DNA from: Acidobacteriota bacterium | GTDB taxonomy: Bacteria; Acidobacteriota; Terriglobia; Terriglobales; SCQP01 | Direction: 5' to 3' | NCBI GenBank assembly: GCA_021823305.1 | Contig: JAKAOE010000036.1 | Location: 1-9,905 of the forward strand | DNA: 9,905 nt | Made by a program: the position numbers and the translations under genes | Shown here: positions 1-5,491 of the stretch, one piece after another | Position numbering within the stretch: the stretch's first letter is position 1 | How the letters are laid out: every line of letters starts with the position of its first letter | Notes under the pieces: generated by a model | The model's database searches: none | Told to the model about the DNA's origin: nothing | Seen by the model: only the letters and a program-made list of their open reading frames with translations

Positions 1-2
1 CC

Positions 3-218
3 TCGGATCTGAAGCGACAGTTGGGAAATTTCGCGACTCCGGCGGAGGCACTGGCGGCCTATAACGCCGGCCAAGCGAGAGTGCGGATGTGGCAGAGGGA
101 CTATCCGGGCATTCAGGGCGATGCGTTCATCGAAACCATACCGTTTACGCAAACGCGCGAGTACGTGGAGGCGGTGCTGCGGAATCAATCTGCATACCGG
201 CGAATATATGGTCGCTAG
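3..218 (+). CDS. Soluble lytic transglycosylase, C-terminal end (partial, 5' end outside window)
   Basis: The frame is open from the window edge and ends at TAG 216-218, so only the last 71 residues are present. The visible stretch has ALAAYNAGQARVRMW followed by FIETIPFTQTREYVEAVL. This is the typical end of an Slt-type (SLT domain, lysozyme-like fold) catalytic domain: the AYNAG loop lines the glycan cleft and the IPF-x-x-TR-x-YV segment closes the domain. Such enzymes cleave peptidoglycan glycan strands in the periplasm, forming 1,6-anhydro-muramyl ends. The catalytic Glu and any signal peptide or TPR region lie upstream of the window. The protein ends soon after the YV helix, with no extra C-terminal domain. 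The family call is firm. The subfamily (Slt70-like or MltE/MltC-like) cannot be told from this piece. Confidence 0.88.
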   Translation, partial: SDLKRQLGNFATPAEALAAYNAGQARVRMWQRDYPGIQGDAFIETIPFTQTREYVEAVLRNQSAYRRIYGR

Positions 219-271
219 GCGAACCGGGGGTTGCAAAAGCCGGGCGGCAGTGGTGAACTGAAAGCACGCAG

Positions 272-288
272 GAAAGGAGGTGGTCCAG
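272..288 (+). promoter_or_regulatory. Extended anti-16S (super Shine-Dalgarno) sequence
   Basis: GAAAGGAGGTGGTCCAG is the reverse complement of the usual bacterial 16S rRNA 3' end (CTGGATCACCTCCTTTC) with one transition, and that position still allows a G-U pair. So 17 consecutive bases could pair with the 16S tail, against 4-8 for an ordinary ribosome binding site. The match ends at the first base of the candidate GTG start. It decides the start of the small ORF and may also trap or stall 30S subunits; the latter is inference. Confidence 0.6.
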
Positions 289-347
289 TGGATTCATCAG
301 GCAGTAGAACGAACAGAACATGGACTTGCGAGGTGGCTGAGGGCTAG
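288..347 (+). CDS. Candidate 19-codon small ORF behind an extended 16S-complementary ribosome binding site
   Basis: A GTG start at 288 opens a frame reading MDSSGSRTNRTWTCEVAEG and stopping at TAG 345-347. AGGAGG at 275-280 sits 7 bases before the start, an ideal distance. The peptide is Ser/Thr/Arg-rich with one Cys and no membrane segment. I do not recognise a function. From memory, unverified, similar short frames ending in TCEVA-like residues recur in acidobacterial genomes behind the same Shine-Dalgarno block. It is followed directly by hairpins and a terminator at 437-465, so the transcript would be very short. It may be a real micropeptide, a leader peptide, or a chance frame inside a structured RNA. 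The strong ribosome binding site argues for translation; length alone gives no support. Confidence 0.4.
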   Translation: MDSSGSRTNRTWTCEVAEG

Positions 348-436
348 GCGTACAGGCCAGCCTCGGGAGGCGTCCTGGACGCCCCAGCCAATTCCATCAG
401 TCCACCGACTTGAGTCAAACGACTCAAGTGGAGGGG

Positions 437-465
437 AACGGTCCCAGCAGTGCTGGGGCCGTTTT
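437..465 (+). terminator. Intrinsic terminator after the micro-ORF RNA
   Basis: A 12-bp stem, AACGGTCCCAGC (437-448) with GCTGGGGCCGTT (452-463), has one G-T pair and a 3-base AGT loop. It runs into TTTT at 462-465. The T-run is short but the stem is long and GC-rich. Confidence 0.75.
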
Positions 466-516
466 CCGTCTCAGAGAAAATATTTCCAACGGCGGCGCAA
501 CATGACGGCGGCCGAG

Positions 517-534
517 GGGTTGAACGATCAACCC
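517..534 (+). other. Perfect hairpin between two terminators
   Basis: GGGTTGA (517-523), loop ACGA, TCAACCC (528-534): a perfect 7-bp stem just 15 bases before the next terminator stem. It has no T-run of its own. With the terminator at 550-590 it would form a two-hairpin 3' end for a transcript starting somewhere in 466-515. I see no reading frame there that I would defend. Confidence 0.4.
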
Positions 535-549
535 GTTAGCGCACCCAAA

Positions 550-590
550 GGGCCTGCACGTCCGGGCGACCGGACGCGCAGGCCCCTTTT
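550..590 (+). terminator. Strong intrinsic terminator with GCGA tetraloop upstream of tRNA-Gly
   Basis: GGGCCTGC (550-557) pairs with GCAGGCCC (578-585) and, after a single A-C mismatch, CGTCCGG (559-565) pairs with CCGGACG (570-576) around a GCGA (GNRA-type) loop. CTTTT follows at 586-590, and AAAG precedes the stem, so it may work weakly in the other direction too. It insulates the tRNA gene from upstream transcription. Confidence 0.85.
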
Positions 591-629
591 CTCGACAGCA
601 GCGGACATGCTACATTGGGATTCGCGCTT

Positions 630-704
630 GCGGGAGTAACTCAGTGGTAGAGTGCGACCTTGCCAAGGTCGAAGTCGCGGGTTCGAATCCCGTCTCCCGC
701 TCCA
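630..704 (+). tRNA. tRNA-Gly (anticodon GCC), CCA encoded
   Basis: A full cloverleaf can be drawn. The acceptor stem is GCGGGAG (630-636) with CTCCCGC (694-700). The D stem is ACTC/GAGT around AGTGGTA. The anticodon stem is CGACC (655-659) with GGTCG (667-671) around TTGCCAA, giving anticodon GCC at 662-664. The variable loop has 5 bases. The T stem is GCGGG/CCCGT with loop TTCGAAT. The discriminator is T701 and CCA (702-704) is encoded. It reads glycine codons GGC and GGU. It stands alone, after a strong terminator. TACATT at 611-616 could be a -10 but lacks a good -35 partner. Confidence 0.97.
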
Positions 705-1185
705 ACCCCTTTCGCCTGCCGTACGTGTAGACGAGACGGGCGTTGATGTGATACTCGTATGCGTGTGATGATGCAACTCCACAGCGCGCGTCCGGGAATA
801 CGCAGCAGCATCGTCATGATCATTGCGGCTTGCGCCCTGCTGCGCGGGCTGGCTCCGCTGGCGGGATTGCAGACGCCACCGCAAATTCTGCCCACGCAGC
901 GCGCGCACTGCCTCCGGCCGAACACGCATTCGGTACAGCGGGCGGTGCTGCCGGTGGGCGACCCGCAACTGCCGACGCCACGACCGGCGGCCCGCAACAT
1001 GGCGCGCCGATGCACGAATCCGCTCCCGCCGCGCCCGCGGACGCTGGCGACCGGCTACTCCGAATCGCGGATCACCCCTTTAAGGATCTAGAGAACGGCA
1101 TCGCCCCTTCGTGCCTGAACCCCTCCGCAGCCGACCGCGGAGCCTCGGGCTATCAGAAGCCTCTTCGCACGATGGAGAAGGAACG
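705..1185. other. Unresolved stretch between tRNA-Gly and the receiver-like gene
   Basis: No gene here is convincing. Frame 3 has 759-1091, with a hydrophobic N-terminal segment and high GC at third codon positions. Frame 2 is open from 752 to TGA 1187-1189, overlapping the next gene's ATG, but its first usable start is TTG 830 and its product is a low-complexity Ala/Gly/Pro/His chain. Neither has a visible ribosome binding site. The minus-strand frames read through the tRNA and are spurious. One possibility is a decayed or frameshifted secreted protein gene with its signal peptide in frame 3 and its body in frame 2. No repeat or terminator is evident. Confidence 0.5.
759..1091 (+). CDS. Doubtful hypothetical protein with N-terminal hydrophobic segment
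   Basis: This 110-residue frame starts with ATG 759 (an alternative ATG is at 771). It has a basic start, then a hydrophobic run, SIVMIIAACALL, at about residues 16-27 that could be a signal peptide or anchor. The rest is rich in Pro and Arg and has no recognisable motif. Third codon positions are strongly G/C, as in the real genes of this window, but GC-rich non-coding DNA gives the same pattern. No Shine-Dalgarno sequence precedes either start. It ends 94 bases before the receiver-like gene on the same strand. I cannot assign a function and would not be surprised if it is not a gene. Confidence 0.2.
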   Translation: MRVMMQLHSARPGIRSSIVMIIAACALLRGLAPLAGLQTPPQILPTQRAHCLRPNTHSVQRAVLPVGDPQLPTPRPAARNMARRCTNPLPPRPRTLATGYSESRITPLRI

Positions 1186-1533
1186 ATGACGAAAAAGATT
1201 CTGTTGGTGGATCCCTCGAGCATGCGCCAGCCGTTTTTGGGCGACCTGTTGGAAGCAACGGGTGAAGTGACGCGATTTGACGTTGCGGACAAGGCGCTGG
1301 CCGCGGTCAAGCGCGGGCTGGGCGTGGACGTGGCCGTACTGCACTACCGGCTATCGCTCACGCCATTGATCCAAGCGATCAAGTCAACCCGGCCAGAGGC
1401 CAAGATCGTGGCCTATGGCAGCCCGCGGCAAGACACGCCGTTGGGCGTGGACCGTTACCTCAACCAGCCGATATTGAGCTCGGAACTGGGCGAAATCGTG
1501 GAGCGGATGGCCGCCAAGCGGCGGTCCAATTAG
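1186..1533 (+). CDS. Degenerate receiver-domain (pseudo-REC) protein
   Basis: A stand-alone 115-residue protein with the CheY-like alternating strand/helix plan: KILLVDPSS (residues 4-12, strand 1), DVAVLHYRLS (48-57, strand 3), EAKIVAYGSP (71-80, strand 4), DRYLNQPILSSELGEIV (89-105, strand 5 and last helix). The phosphorylation chemistry looks lost. The acceptor Asp after strand 3 is His53, the switch Thr/Ser after strand 4 is replaced (Tyr77/Gly78), the conserved Lys before Pro is Gln94, and only one acidic residue (Asp9) remains of the N-terminal pair. Such atypical receivers usually act by protein binding rather than phosphotransfer (family knowledge). No output domain or partner kinase is present. 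Start choice: ATG 1186 has GGAGAAGGA a few bases upstream and begins exactly at strand 1. A strong terminator follows, so it ends its transcript. Confidence 0.8.
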   Translation: MTKKILLVDPSSMRQPFLGDLLEATGEVTRFDVADKALAAVKRGLGVDVAVLHYRLSLTPLIQAIKSTRPEAKIVAYGSPRQDTPLGVDRYLNQPILSSELGEIVERMAAKRRSN

Positions 1534-1562
1534 GCGGCATCCCCGCCAGTGAGCTAGCTTTC

Positions 1563-1602
1563 AGGGGCGTTTGCGGCATGCGCCGCGGACGCCCCTCTTT
1601 TT
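1563..1602 (+). terminator. Intrinsic terminator after the receiver-like gene
   Basis: Outer stem AGGGGCGT (1563-1570) with ACGCCCCT (1589-1596); inner stem GCGGC (1573-1577) with GCCGC (1582-1586) around ATGC; then CTTTTT to 1602. The T-run is on the plus strand, so it serves the receiver-like gene. It also lies between this gene and convergent trpG and could shield each from the other's transcript. Confidence 0.85.
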
Positions 1603-1644
1603 GGCCGACGAAGCCGATTCGAACCGCGTTGGGCTCGGCCACCC

Positions 1645-2235
1645 TTAGGGCGTCACGGCACGCGGGCGCAGGTAGGTGTCGAGAAAGTTGGACAGCAGCT
1701 GCTTGCCGGCCAGGGTGAGGATGCTCTCGGGGTGGAACTGGACGCCCTCGATGGCAAAGCGCCGATGGCGGAGGGCCATGATTGCACCTTCCGGCGAGCG
1801 GGCGGTGACCTCGAGCCCTTCGGGCACCGTGGACGGATCGAGGACGAGGGAATGATAGCGAGTAGCGGCGAAAGGCTGCGGCAGCTCGCGGAAAATGGTG
1901 CGGCCGTCATGCTCGATCAAGCTGGTCTTGCCGTGCATCAGCACGGGGGCGCGCACAATGCGCCCGCCAAAGGCTTGGGCAATGCTCTGGTGGCCGAGGC
2001 AGACACCGAGGATGGGCAACTGGCCGGCGAAGTGACGGACGGCGGGGACGCTGATGCCGGCTTCATCCGGTGTGCAGGGGCCCGGCGAGATGACCAGCGC
2101 GGCAGGCTGCAGGGCTTCGATCTGAGCCAGGGTGACCTGATCGTTGCGACGGACCTCGACCGGTTGGCCGAGCTCGCCGAAGTATTGGGCGAGGTTGTAG
2201 GTGAAGGAGTCGTAGTTGTCGAGCAGGAAAATCAT
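1645..2235 (-). CDS. trpG: Anthranilate synthase component II, glutamine amidotransferase subunit (TrpG/PabA)
   Basis: A class I glutamine amidotransferase of 196 residues. It releases ammonia from glutamine and channels it to TrpE for making anthranilate from chorismate. Visible landmarks: [15 protein letters not shown] at the start, [11 protein letters not shown] (50-60, oxyanion region), GVCLGHQ with nucleophile Cys79, the family mark MHGK (100-103), and HPES with His168 and Glu170 completing the triad. Start choice: ATG 2235 gives the family's usual N-terminus. A GTG at 2250, overlapping the trpE stop as GTGA, would add five residues (VSSAA) and is a real alternative given the coupled overlaps elsewhere here. 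No strong Shine-Dalgarno precedes either, which fits coupling to trpE. The same type can serve folate synthesis (PabA). Pairing with a TrpE-type partner favours tryptophan, though dual use is possible. Confidence 0.93.
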   Translation of the reverse strand: MIFLLDNYDSFTYNLAQYFGELGQPVEVRRNDQVTLAQIEALQPAALVISPGPCTPDEAGISVPAVRHFAGQLPILGVCLGHQSIAQAFGGRIVRAPVLMHGKTSLIEHDGRTIFRELPQPFAATRYHSLVLDPSTVPEGLEVTARSPEGAIMALRHRRFAIEGVQFHPESILTLAGKQLLSNFLDTYLRPRAVTP

Positions 2236-2246
2236 GGCCGCAGAGC

Positions 2247-3770
2247 TCACAGCCCGAAGCGGGCGCGCTCCAGAGCGCGCATCATCGCGCCAGCTTTATT
2301 CACGCACTCAAAATACTCGCGCTCGGGCACGGAGTCGGCGACGATGCCGGCTCCCGCCTGGACATGGGCAATGCCCTTGCGGAAGAGGATGGAACGGATC
2401 AGGATGCAGGCACTGAGGTTGCCGGCATAGTCGAAGCTGAGGACACTGCCGCCGTAGGCGCCGCGGCGGGTGGGCTCGATGGTCTCGATGATCTCCATGG
2501 CGCGGACTTTGGGCGCGCCGGTGAGCGTGCCCGCGGGAAAGCAGGCGGCGAGGGCATCGAACATGTCGCGGCCCGGGGCAAGCTGAGCGCGGACATCGGA
2601 GACGAGGTGCTGGACGTGGGAGTACTTCTCCACGGCCATGAGGGCGGGGACCTGAACGGAGCCGACAGCGGCGACGCGCCCGATATCGTTGCGGCCGAGG
2701 TCCACCAGCATGACGTGCTCGGCGCGTTCCTTCTCGTCGGCCAGAAGCTCACGCGCGAGTTCGGCGTCGGCGATTTCGGTCTCGCCACGCGGACGAGTAC
2801 CGGCGATCGGGCGGTAGAGCAGCTGGCCTTGCGAGACCTGAACCAACAACTCGGGAGAGGCGCCGACGAGAGCGAAGGCGCCCATCTGCAGGAAGAACAT
2901 GTAGGGGGAGGGGTTGATGGCGCGAAGCGCGCGGTAAACCTGGAAGGGCGAGACGTCGGTCGCGACGTCGAAGCGTTGCGAGAGCACGACCTGAAAGATA
3001 TCGCCGGCTTCAATGAATTGCTTGGCACGGCGCACGGCGGCCTCGAAGGCGGGGCGTTCCCAATTGGGCTGCACGGGAAGGGGGCCAGACTCTTCGGCAA
3101 GGGGCGGCATGCGGGGGGCGTGGCGGAGGCGCTCGGACATGGCCTCGAGATCCTCGAGCGCCAGACGGTATTCGCCGGCGAGATGGGCGGCAGGATCGGC
3201 GGCGGTGGGATCGGCGTGGACGCAAGCGACCAAGGTGATCTGGCGGCGGACGTGATCAAAGATGATCTGGCGCGAAAAGAACATGAGCAAGGCTTCTTCG
3301 GTTCCGAGATCGGAACGGGCCTGCTCGGGAAGCTTCTCGAGCGTACGCACGAGATCGTAGCCAAGAAAGCCGACGGCGCCGGCGACGAAGGGCGGCAGGC
3401 CGGGCACGGGCGCGAGCCGGCGGCGCTCGACCTCCTGCCGGGCAAGCGTCAGCAGGCCGGTGGCGGAAGGGAGCCAGGGGGTGGGGGCAGCGCCGCGGGG
3501 AAAGCGGCGGATGGCCACCTTGCCGGCGCGCTGGCGCAGGAGGAAATCGGGGTCCACGCCGAGAAAGGAGTAGCGGCCGATCTTTTCGCCACCCTCCACG
3601 CTCTCCAATAGGTAGGAATAACGGGTGCGATGGTGGCGCAGGCAGTTGATATAGGCCGCGACCGGGGTATCGAGGTCGGCGAGGAAGGTGCGCGCCAAAG
3701 GAAAGACGTTGTAGTCGGCGGCCAAGCGCTGGATTTCGGCCAGCGAAAGCGGCTGGGAGAGGGTGGACAT
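2247..3770 (-). CDS. trpE: Anthranilate synthase component I (TrpE)
   Basis: A 507-residue chorismate-utilising enzyme that, with TrpG, forms anthranilate and pyruvate from chorismate and glutamine, the first step of tryptophan synthesis. The N-terminal domain carries [19 protein letters not shown] (about 51-69). The LLES part is the tryptophan feedback site known from characterised TrpE enzymes, so feedback inhibition is likely. The C-terminal domain has [48 protein letters not shown] and [10 protein letters not shown]. The IAGTRPRG form and the feedback motif favour TrpE over PabB. The open frame extends up to 3845, but the added 25 residues (Pro-rich) are not family-like, and ATG 3770 gives a normal N-terminus. 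The stop TGA lies at 2249-2247, within 15 bases of the trpG ATG, so trpEG is a two-gene operon here. trpC, F, B and A are not in the window. Confidence 0.95.
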   Translation of the reverse strand: MSTLSQPLSLAEIQRLAADYNVFPLARTFLADLDTPVAAYINCLRHHRTRYSYLLESVEGGEKIGRYSFLGVDPDFLLRQRAGKVAIRRFPRGAAPTPWLPSATGLLTLARQEVERRRLAPVPGLPPFVAGAVGFLGYDLVRTLEKLPEQARSDLGTEEALLMFFSRQIIFDHVRRQITLVACVHADPTAADPAAHLAGEYRLALEDLEAMSERLRHAPRMPPLAEESGPLPVQPNWERPAFEAAVRRAKQFIEAGDIFQVVLSQRFDVATDVSPFQVYRALRAINPSPYMFFLQMGAFALVGASPELLVQVSQGQLLYRPIAGTRPRGETEIADAELARELLADEKERAEHVMLVDLGRNDIGRVAAVGSVQVPALMAVEKYSHVQHLVSDVRAQLAPGRDMFDALAACFPAGTLTGAPKVRAMEIIETIEPTRRGAYGGSVLSFDYAGNLSACILIRSILFRKGIAHVQAGAGIVADSVPEREYFECVNKAGAMMRALERARFGL

Positions 3771-3784
3771 TGCAGAGAACAGAA

Positions 3785-3790
3785 ATTGTA
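3785..3790 (-). promoter_or_regulatory. Candidate -10 element for trpEG
   Basis: On the minus strand this reads TACAAT, one base off the TATAAT consensus, inside otherwise GC-rich DNA and 14 bases before the trpE ATG. No matching -35 at 16-18 bases is visible (CACTCC at the expected place), and the leader would be only about 8 bases, so the call is weak. I see no trp leader peptide or attenuator, nor a clear operator palindrome. Confidence 0.3.
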
Positions 3791-3840
3791 GCGCAAGGGC
3801 GGGAACGGGAGTGGGCTGGGGCGGCGAGACGGGCGCCGGG

Positions 3841-3846
3841 TACAAT
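3841..3846 (+). promoter_or_regulatory. Candidate -10 element for the plus-strand operon
   Basis: TACAAT on the plus strand, 30 bases before ATG 3877, which would leave a leader of about 24 bases. The -35 position (GGGGCG) is not consensus-like. It mirrors the TACAAT on the other strand 50 bases away, as expected of a divergent promoter region, but both hexamers could be chance. Confidence 0.35.
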
Positions 3847-3876
3847 CGAGAGAGGATGGTGGCTCAAGGCTCGGCC

Positions 3877-4587
3877 ATGGCGCGGGATGAGTTCACCGAG
3901 GTGACAGCGGCGCCCGCCTGGAGCCGGAAGCAGCAGCGGCTACTGGGGTTGGCGCGGACGGTAACGCCGGCGCTGCTCCGCGGGCTGGGGGCGAGCTGGC
4001 GCTGGGACCTGCCGGACGGCATTCCGCCAGGCGCATTCGGGCAGCCCCCGGCCACCGCCATCTACGTCTTCTGGCACCGCTGCCTTCTGCCGATCGCCTG
4101 GATCGCGCGCGACCGCGGCTTCGGCGTGCTGGTGAGCCAGCACTTCGACGGCGAGATGATCTCGCAGACGGCGGAGCGGCTGGGCTACCGGCTGTTTCGC
4201 GGTTCGAGCACGCGCGGCGGGGGCGAGGCGCTGGAAGCGATGACGGCGGCATTGCGGAGCGGACAGCCGCTGGCGCTGACCGTGGACGGGCCGCGGGGGC
4301 CGCGCTTCCGCGCCAAGCGCGGGGCGATCGAGCTGGCGCGGGCCACGGGCGCTCCGATTTACGCCCTGCACGCCTCGCCGCGGCGAAGCTGGACGGTGCG
4401 AAGCTGGGACGGCTTCCAGGTCCCGAAACCGTTTACCGTAATCCGGGGAGGCTGGGCGGGGCCCATGCACGTCGCCGGCAGCCTAGCGCCGGACGCGATG
4501 GAAACGCACCGGGCCGAGATGGAGCGGATGCTGAACCGGCTGCGACGACGCTGGGAACCCGATACTGAAGAGGAGATTCTGGCATGA
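3877..4587 (+). CDS. DUF374 / lysophospholipid acyltransferase-family protein
   Basis: A 236-residue protein of the DUF374 family, related to the LpxL/PlsC-like acyltransferases that modify lipid A or phospholipids at the inner membrane. The signature stretches are in family order: IYVFWHRCLLPIAW, VSQHFDGEMISQ, LFRGSSTRGGGEALEAM, LALTVDGPRGPRFRAKRGAIELARATGAPI. The FWH block and the VDGPRGP block are probably the counterparts of the active-site His and phosphate-binding motifs of the wider superfamily (inference). No clear membrane helix is seen. Start choice: ATG 3877 has AAGG about 8 bases upstream and lies behind the TACAAT element. ATG 3856 would sit almost on the predicted transcript start, and 3763 would run into trpE. 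It heads the plus-strand operon and its stop overlaps gnd as ATGA. The true substrate is unknown. Confidence 0.8.
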   Translation: MARDEFTEVTAAPAWSRKQQRLLGLARTVTPALLRGLGASWRWDLPDGIPPGAFGQPPATAIYVFWHRCLLPIAWIARDRGFGVLVSQHFDGEMISQTAERLGYRLFRGSSTRGGGEALEAMTAALRSGQPLALTVDGPRGPRFRAKRGAIELARATGAPIYALHASPRRSWTVRSWDGFQVPKPFTVIRGGWAGPMHVAGSLAPDAMETHRAEMERMLNRLRRRWEPDTEEEILA

Positions 4588-5489
4588 AGCTGGGCATGGT
4601 GGGGCTGGGCCGCATGGGCGGCAACATGACGCAACGGCTGATCGAGGGCGGGCACCAAGTGGCGGTGTACGACCCGGCGGCGGCGGCGGTACAGCAGGCG
4701 GCGAGCAAGGGAGCGGAAGCGGCGACCGGGCTGGCGGACTTGGTGCGCCGCCTAGCGCAACCGCGCGTGATCTGGATCATGGTGCCCTCGGGCGCGATTA
4801 CGACCAACACGGTGAATCAACTGCTGGCGGAGATGGCGCCGGACGACGTGTTGATTGACGGCGGCAACTCGCACTACAAGGATTCCGTGGCGCACGCGGA
4901 GATGGCGAAACAGAAAGGCGTGCACTTTCTCGACGCCGGCACCAGCGGCGGCATCTGGGGCCTGACGGTGGGGTACTGCCTGATGGTCGGCGGCGAAAAG
5001 CCGATCTTCGACCGGGTGGCACCGATCCTGAAGACGCTGGCGCCGCCGGAGGGGTTCTTGTATACCGGCCCCTCAGGCTCGGGGCACTTCGTGAAGATGG
5101 TGCACAACGGCATCGAGTACGGCATGCTGCAGGCGTACGGGGAAGGGTTCGAGGTGCTGGAGCAGTCGCAGTATCCCCTGGACCTGCGGGCGATCGCGCA
5201 CCTGTGGAACCAGGGGAGCGTGATCCGATCCTGGCTGTGCGAGCTGGCGGAACAGGCGTTTGCCCACGATGCGCACCTGGAGGGTCTGCGCGGCTACGTG
5301 GACGACTCGGGCGAAGGGCGCTGGACGGTGCAGACGGCGCTGGAGGAGAACGTGCCGACGCCGGTGCTCACCTTGTCGCTGCTGGCGCGGCTGCGCTCGC
5401 GACAGCGGGAATCCTTCAGCGCCAAGGTCGTGGCGGCGCTGCGGAACGAATTCGGCGGGCACGCGGTGAAGAAAGAGGGCGAGCAGTAG
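4584..5489 (+). CDS. gnd: 6-phosphogluconate dehydrogenase, decarboxylating, short (GntZ/YqeC-type)
   Basis: A 301-residue enzyme converting 6-phosphogluconate to ribulose-5-phosphate and CO2 with NAD(P)H formation. The N-terminal Rossmann fold has GLGRMGGNM (7-15). Asp30 ends the second strand (VAVYDP), which usually means NAD rather than NADP preference; that is inference. Substrate and catalytic motifs: DGGNSHYKDS (92-101), GTSGGIWGL (119-127), and GHFVKMVHNGIEYGM (167-181) with the general base Lys171 plus Asn175 and Glu178. The length fits the short dehydrogenase class and not the 470-residue E. coli Gnd. It starts by ATGA overlap with the acyltransferase gene, with GAGGAG upstream, and is followed after 2 bases by pgl, the preceding step of the pathway. 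Glucose-6-phosphate dehydrogenase is not in view. Confidence 0.94.
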   Translation: MKLGMVGLGRMGGNMTQRLIEGGHQVAVYDPAAAAVQQAASKGAEAATGLADLVRRLAQPRVIWIMVPSGAITTNTVNQLLAEMAPDDVLIDGGNSHYKDSVAHAEMAKQKGVHFLDAGTSGGIWGLTVGYCLMVGGEKPIFDRVAPILKTLAPPEGFLYTGPSGSGHFVKMVHNGIEYGMLQAYGEGFEVLEQSQYPLDLRAIAHLWNQGSVIRSWLCELAEQAFAHDAHLEGLRGYVDDSGEGRWTVQTALEENVPTPVLTLSLLARLRSRQRESFSAKVVAALRNEFGGHAVKKEGEQ

Positions 5490-5491
5490 CC

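Larger units (their letters stand above)
271..465 (+). ncRNA. Candidate short structured transcript (leader/sRNA) ending in a terminator
   Basis: Three hairpins are visible after the micro-ORF: GGCGTC-CTG-GACGCC at 369-383; a perfect 9-bp stem ACTTGAGTC-AAAC-GACTCAAGT at 408-429, which can extend by CC/GG across a bulged G; and the terminator stem at 437-463. Nothing protein-coding overlaps them convincingly. The layout (ribosome binding site, tiny frame, stacked hairpins, terminator) suits a short, self-contained RNA or an attenuator. A 5' end cannot be fixed: TTGCAA at 231-236 is the only -35-like hexamer and no good -10 follows it. No Rfam family is claimed. Confidence 0.4.

Noticed and set aside
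280..639. Plus-strand frame of 119 codons from 280 through the leader region
   Set aside because: It starts inside the Shine-Dalgarno block, crosses two terminator hairpins and reads into the tRNA; composition is not protein-like.
528..1015. Two minus-strand frames across the tRNA, with residues such as RRDSNPRLRPWQGRTLPLSYSR and GDGIRTRDFDLGKVALYH
   Set aside because: These are antisense translations of tRNA-Gly, a well-known source of spurious proteins. Both frames run straight through 630-704.
1613..1639. Possible minus-strand terminator after trpG (GCCGA...TCGGC)
   Set aside because: Only a 5-bp stem with a large loop and no T-run on the minus strand; too weak to call.
1732..2430. Plus-strand 232-codon frame antisense to trpG and the trpE end
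   Set aside because: Shadow of trpG; no motif, and it crosses the trpG/trpE junction.
2364..3611. Plus-strand 415-codon frame antisense to trpE
   Set aside because: Gly/Ala/Glu-rich shadow caused by GC-rich codons of trpE on the other strand. trpE has complete family motifs.
3771..3845. N-terminal extension of TrpE to 3845
   Set aside because: The 25 added residues are Pro-rich and not family-like; they would span the divergent promoter region. ATG 3770 gives a normal start.
5204..5491. Upstream extension of the pgl frame inside gnd
   Set aside because: Lies within gnd in another frame; the lactonase domain begins properly at ATG 5492.
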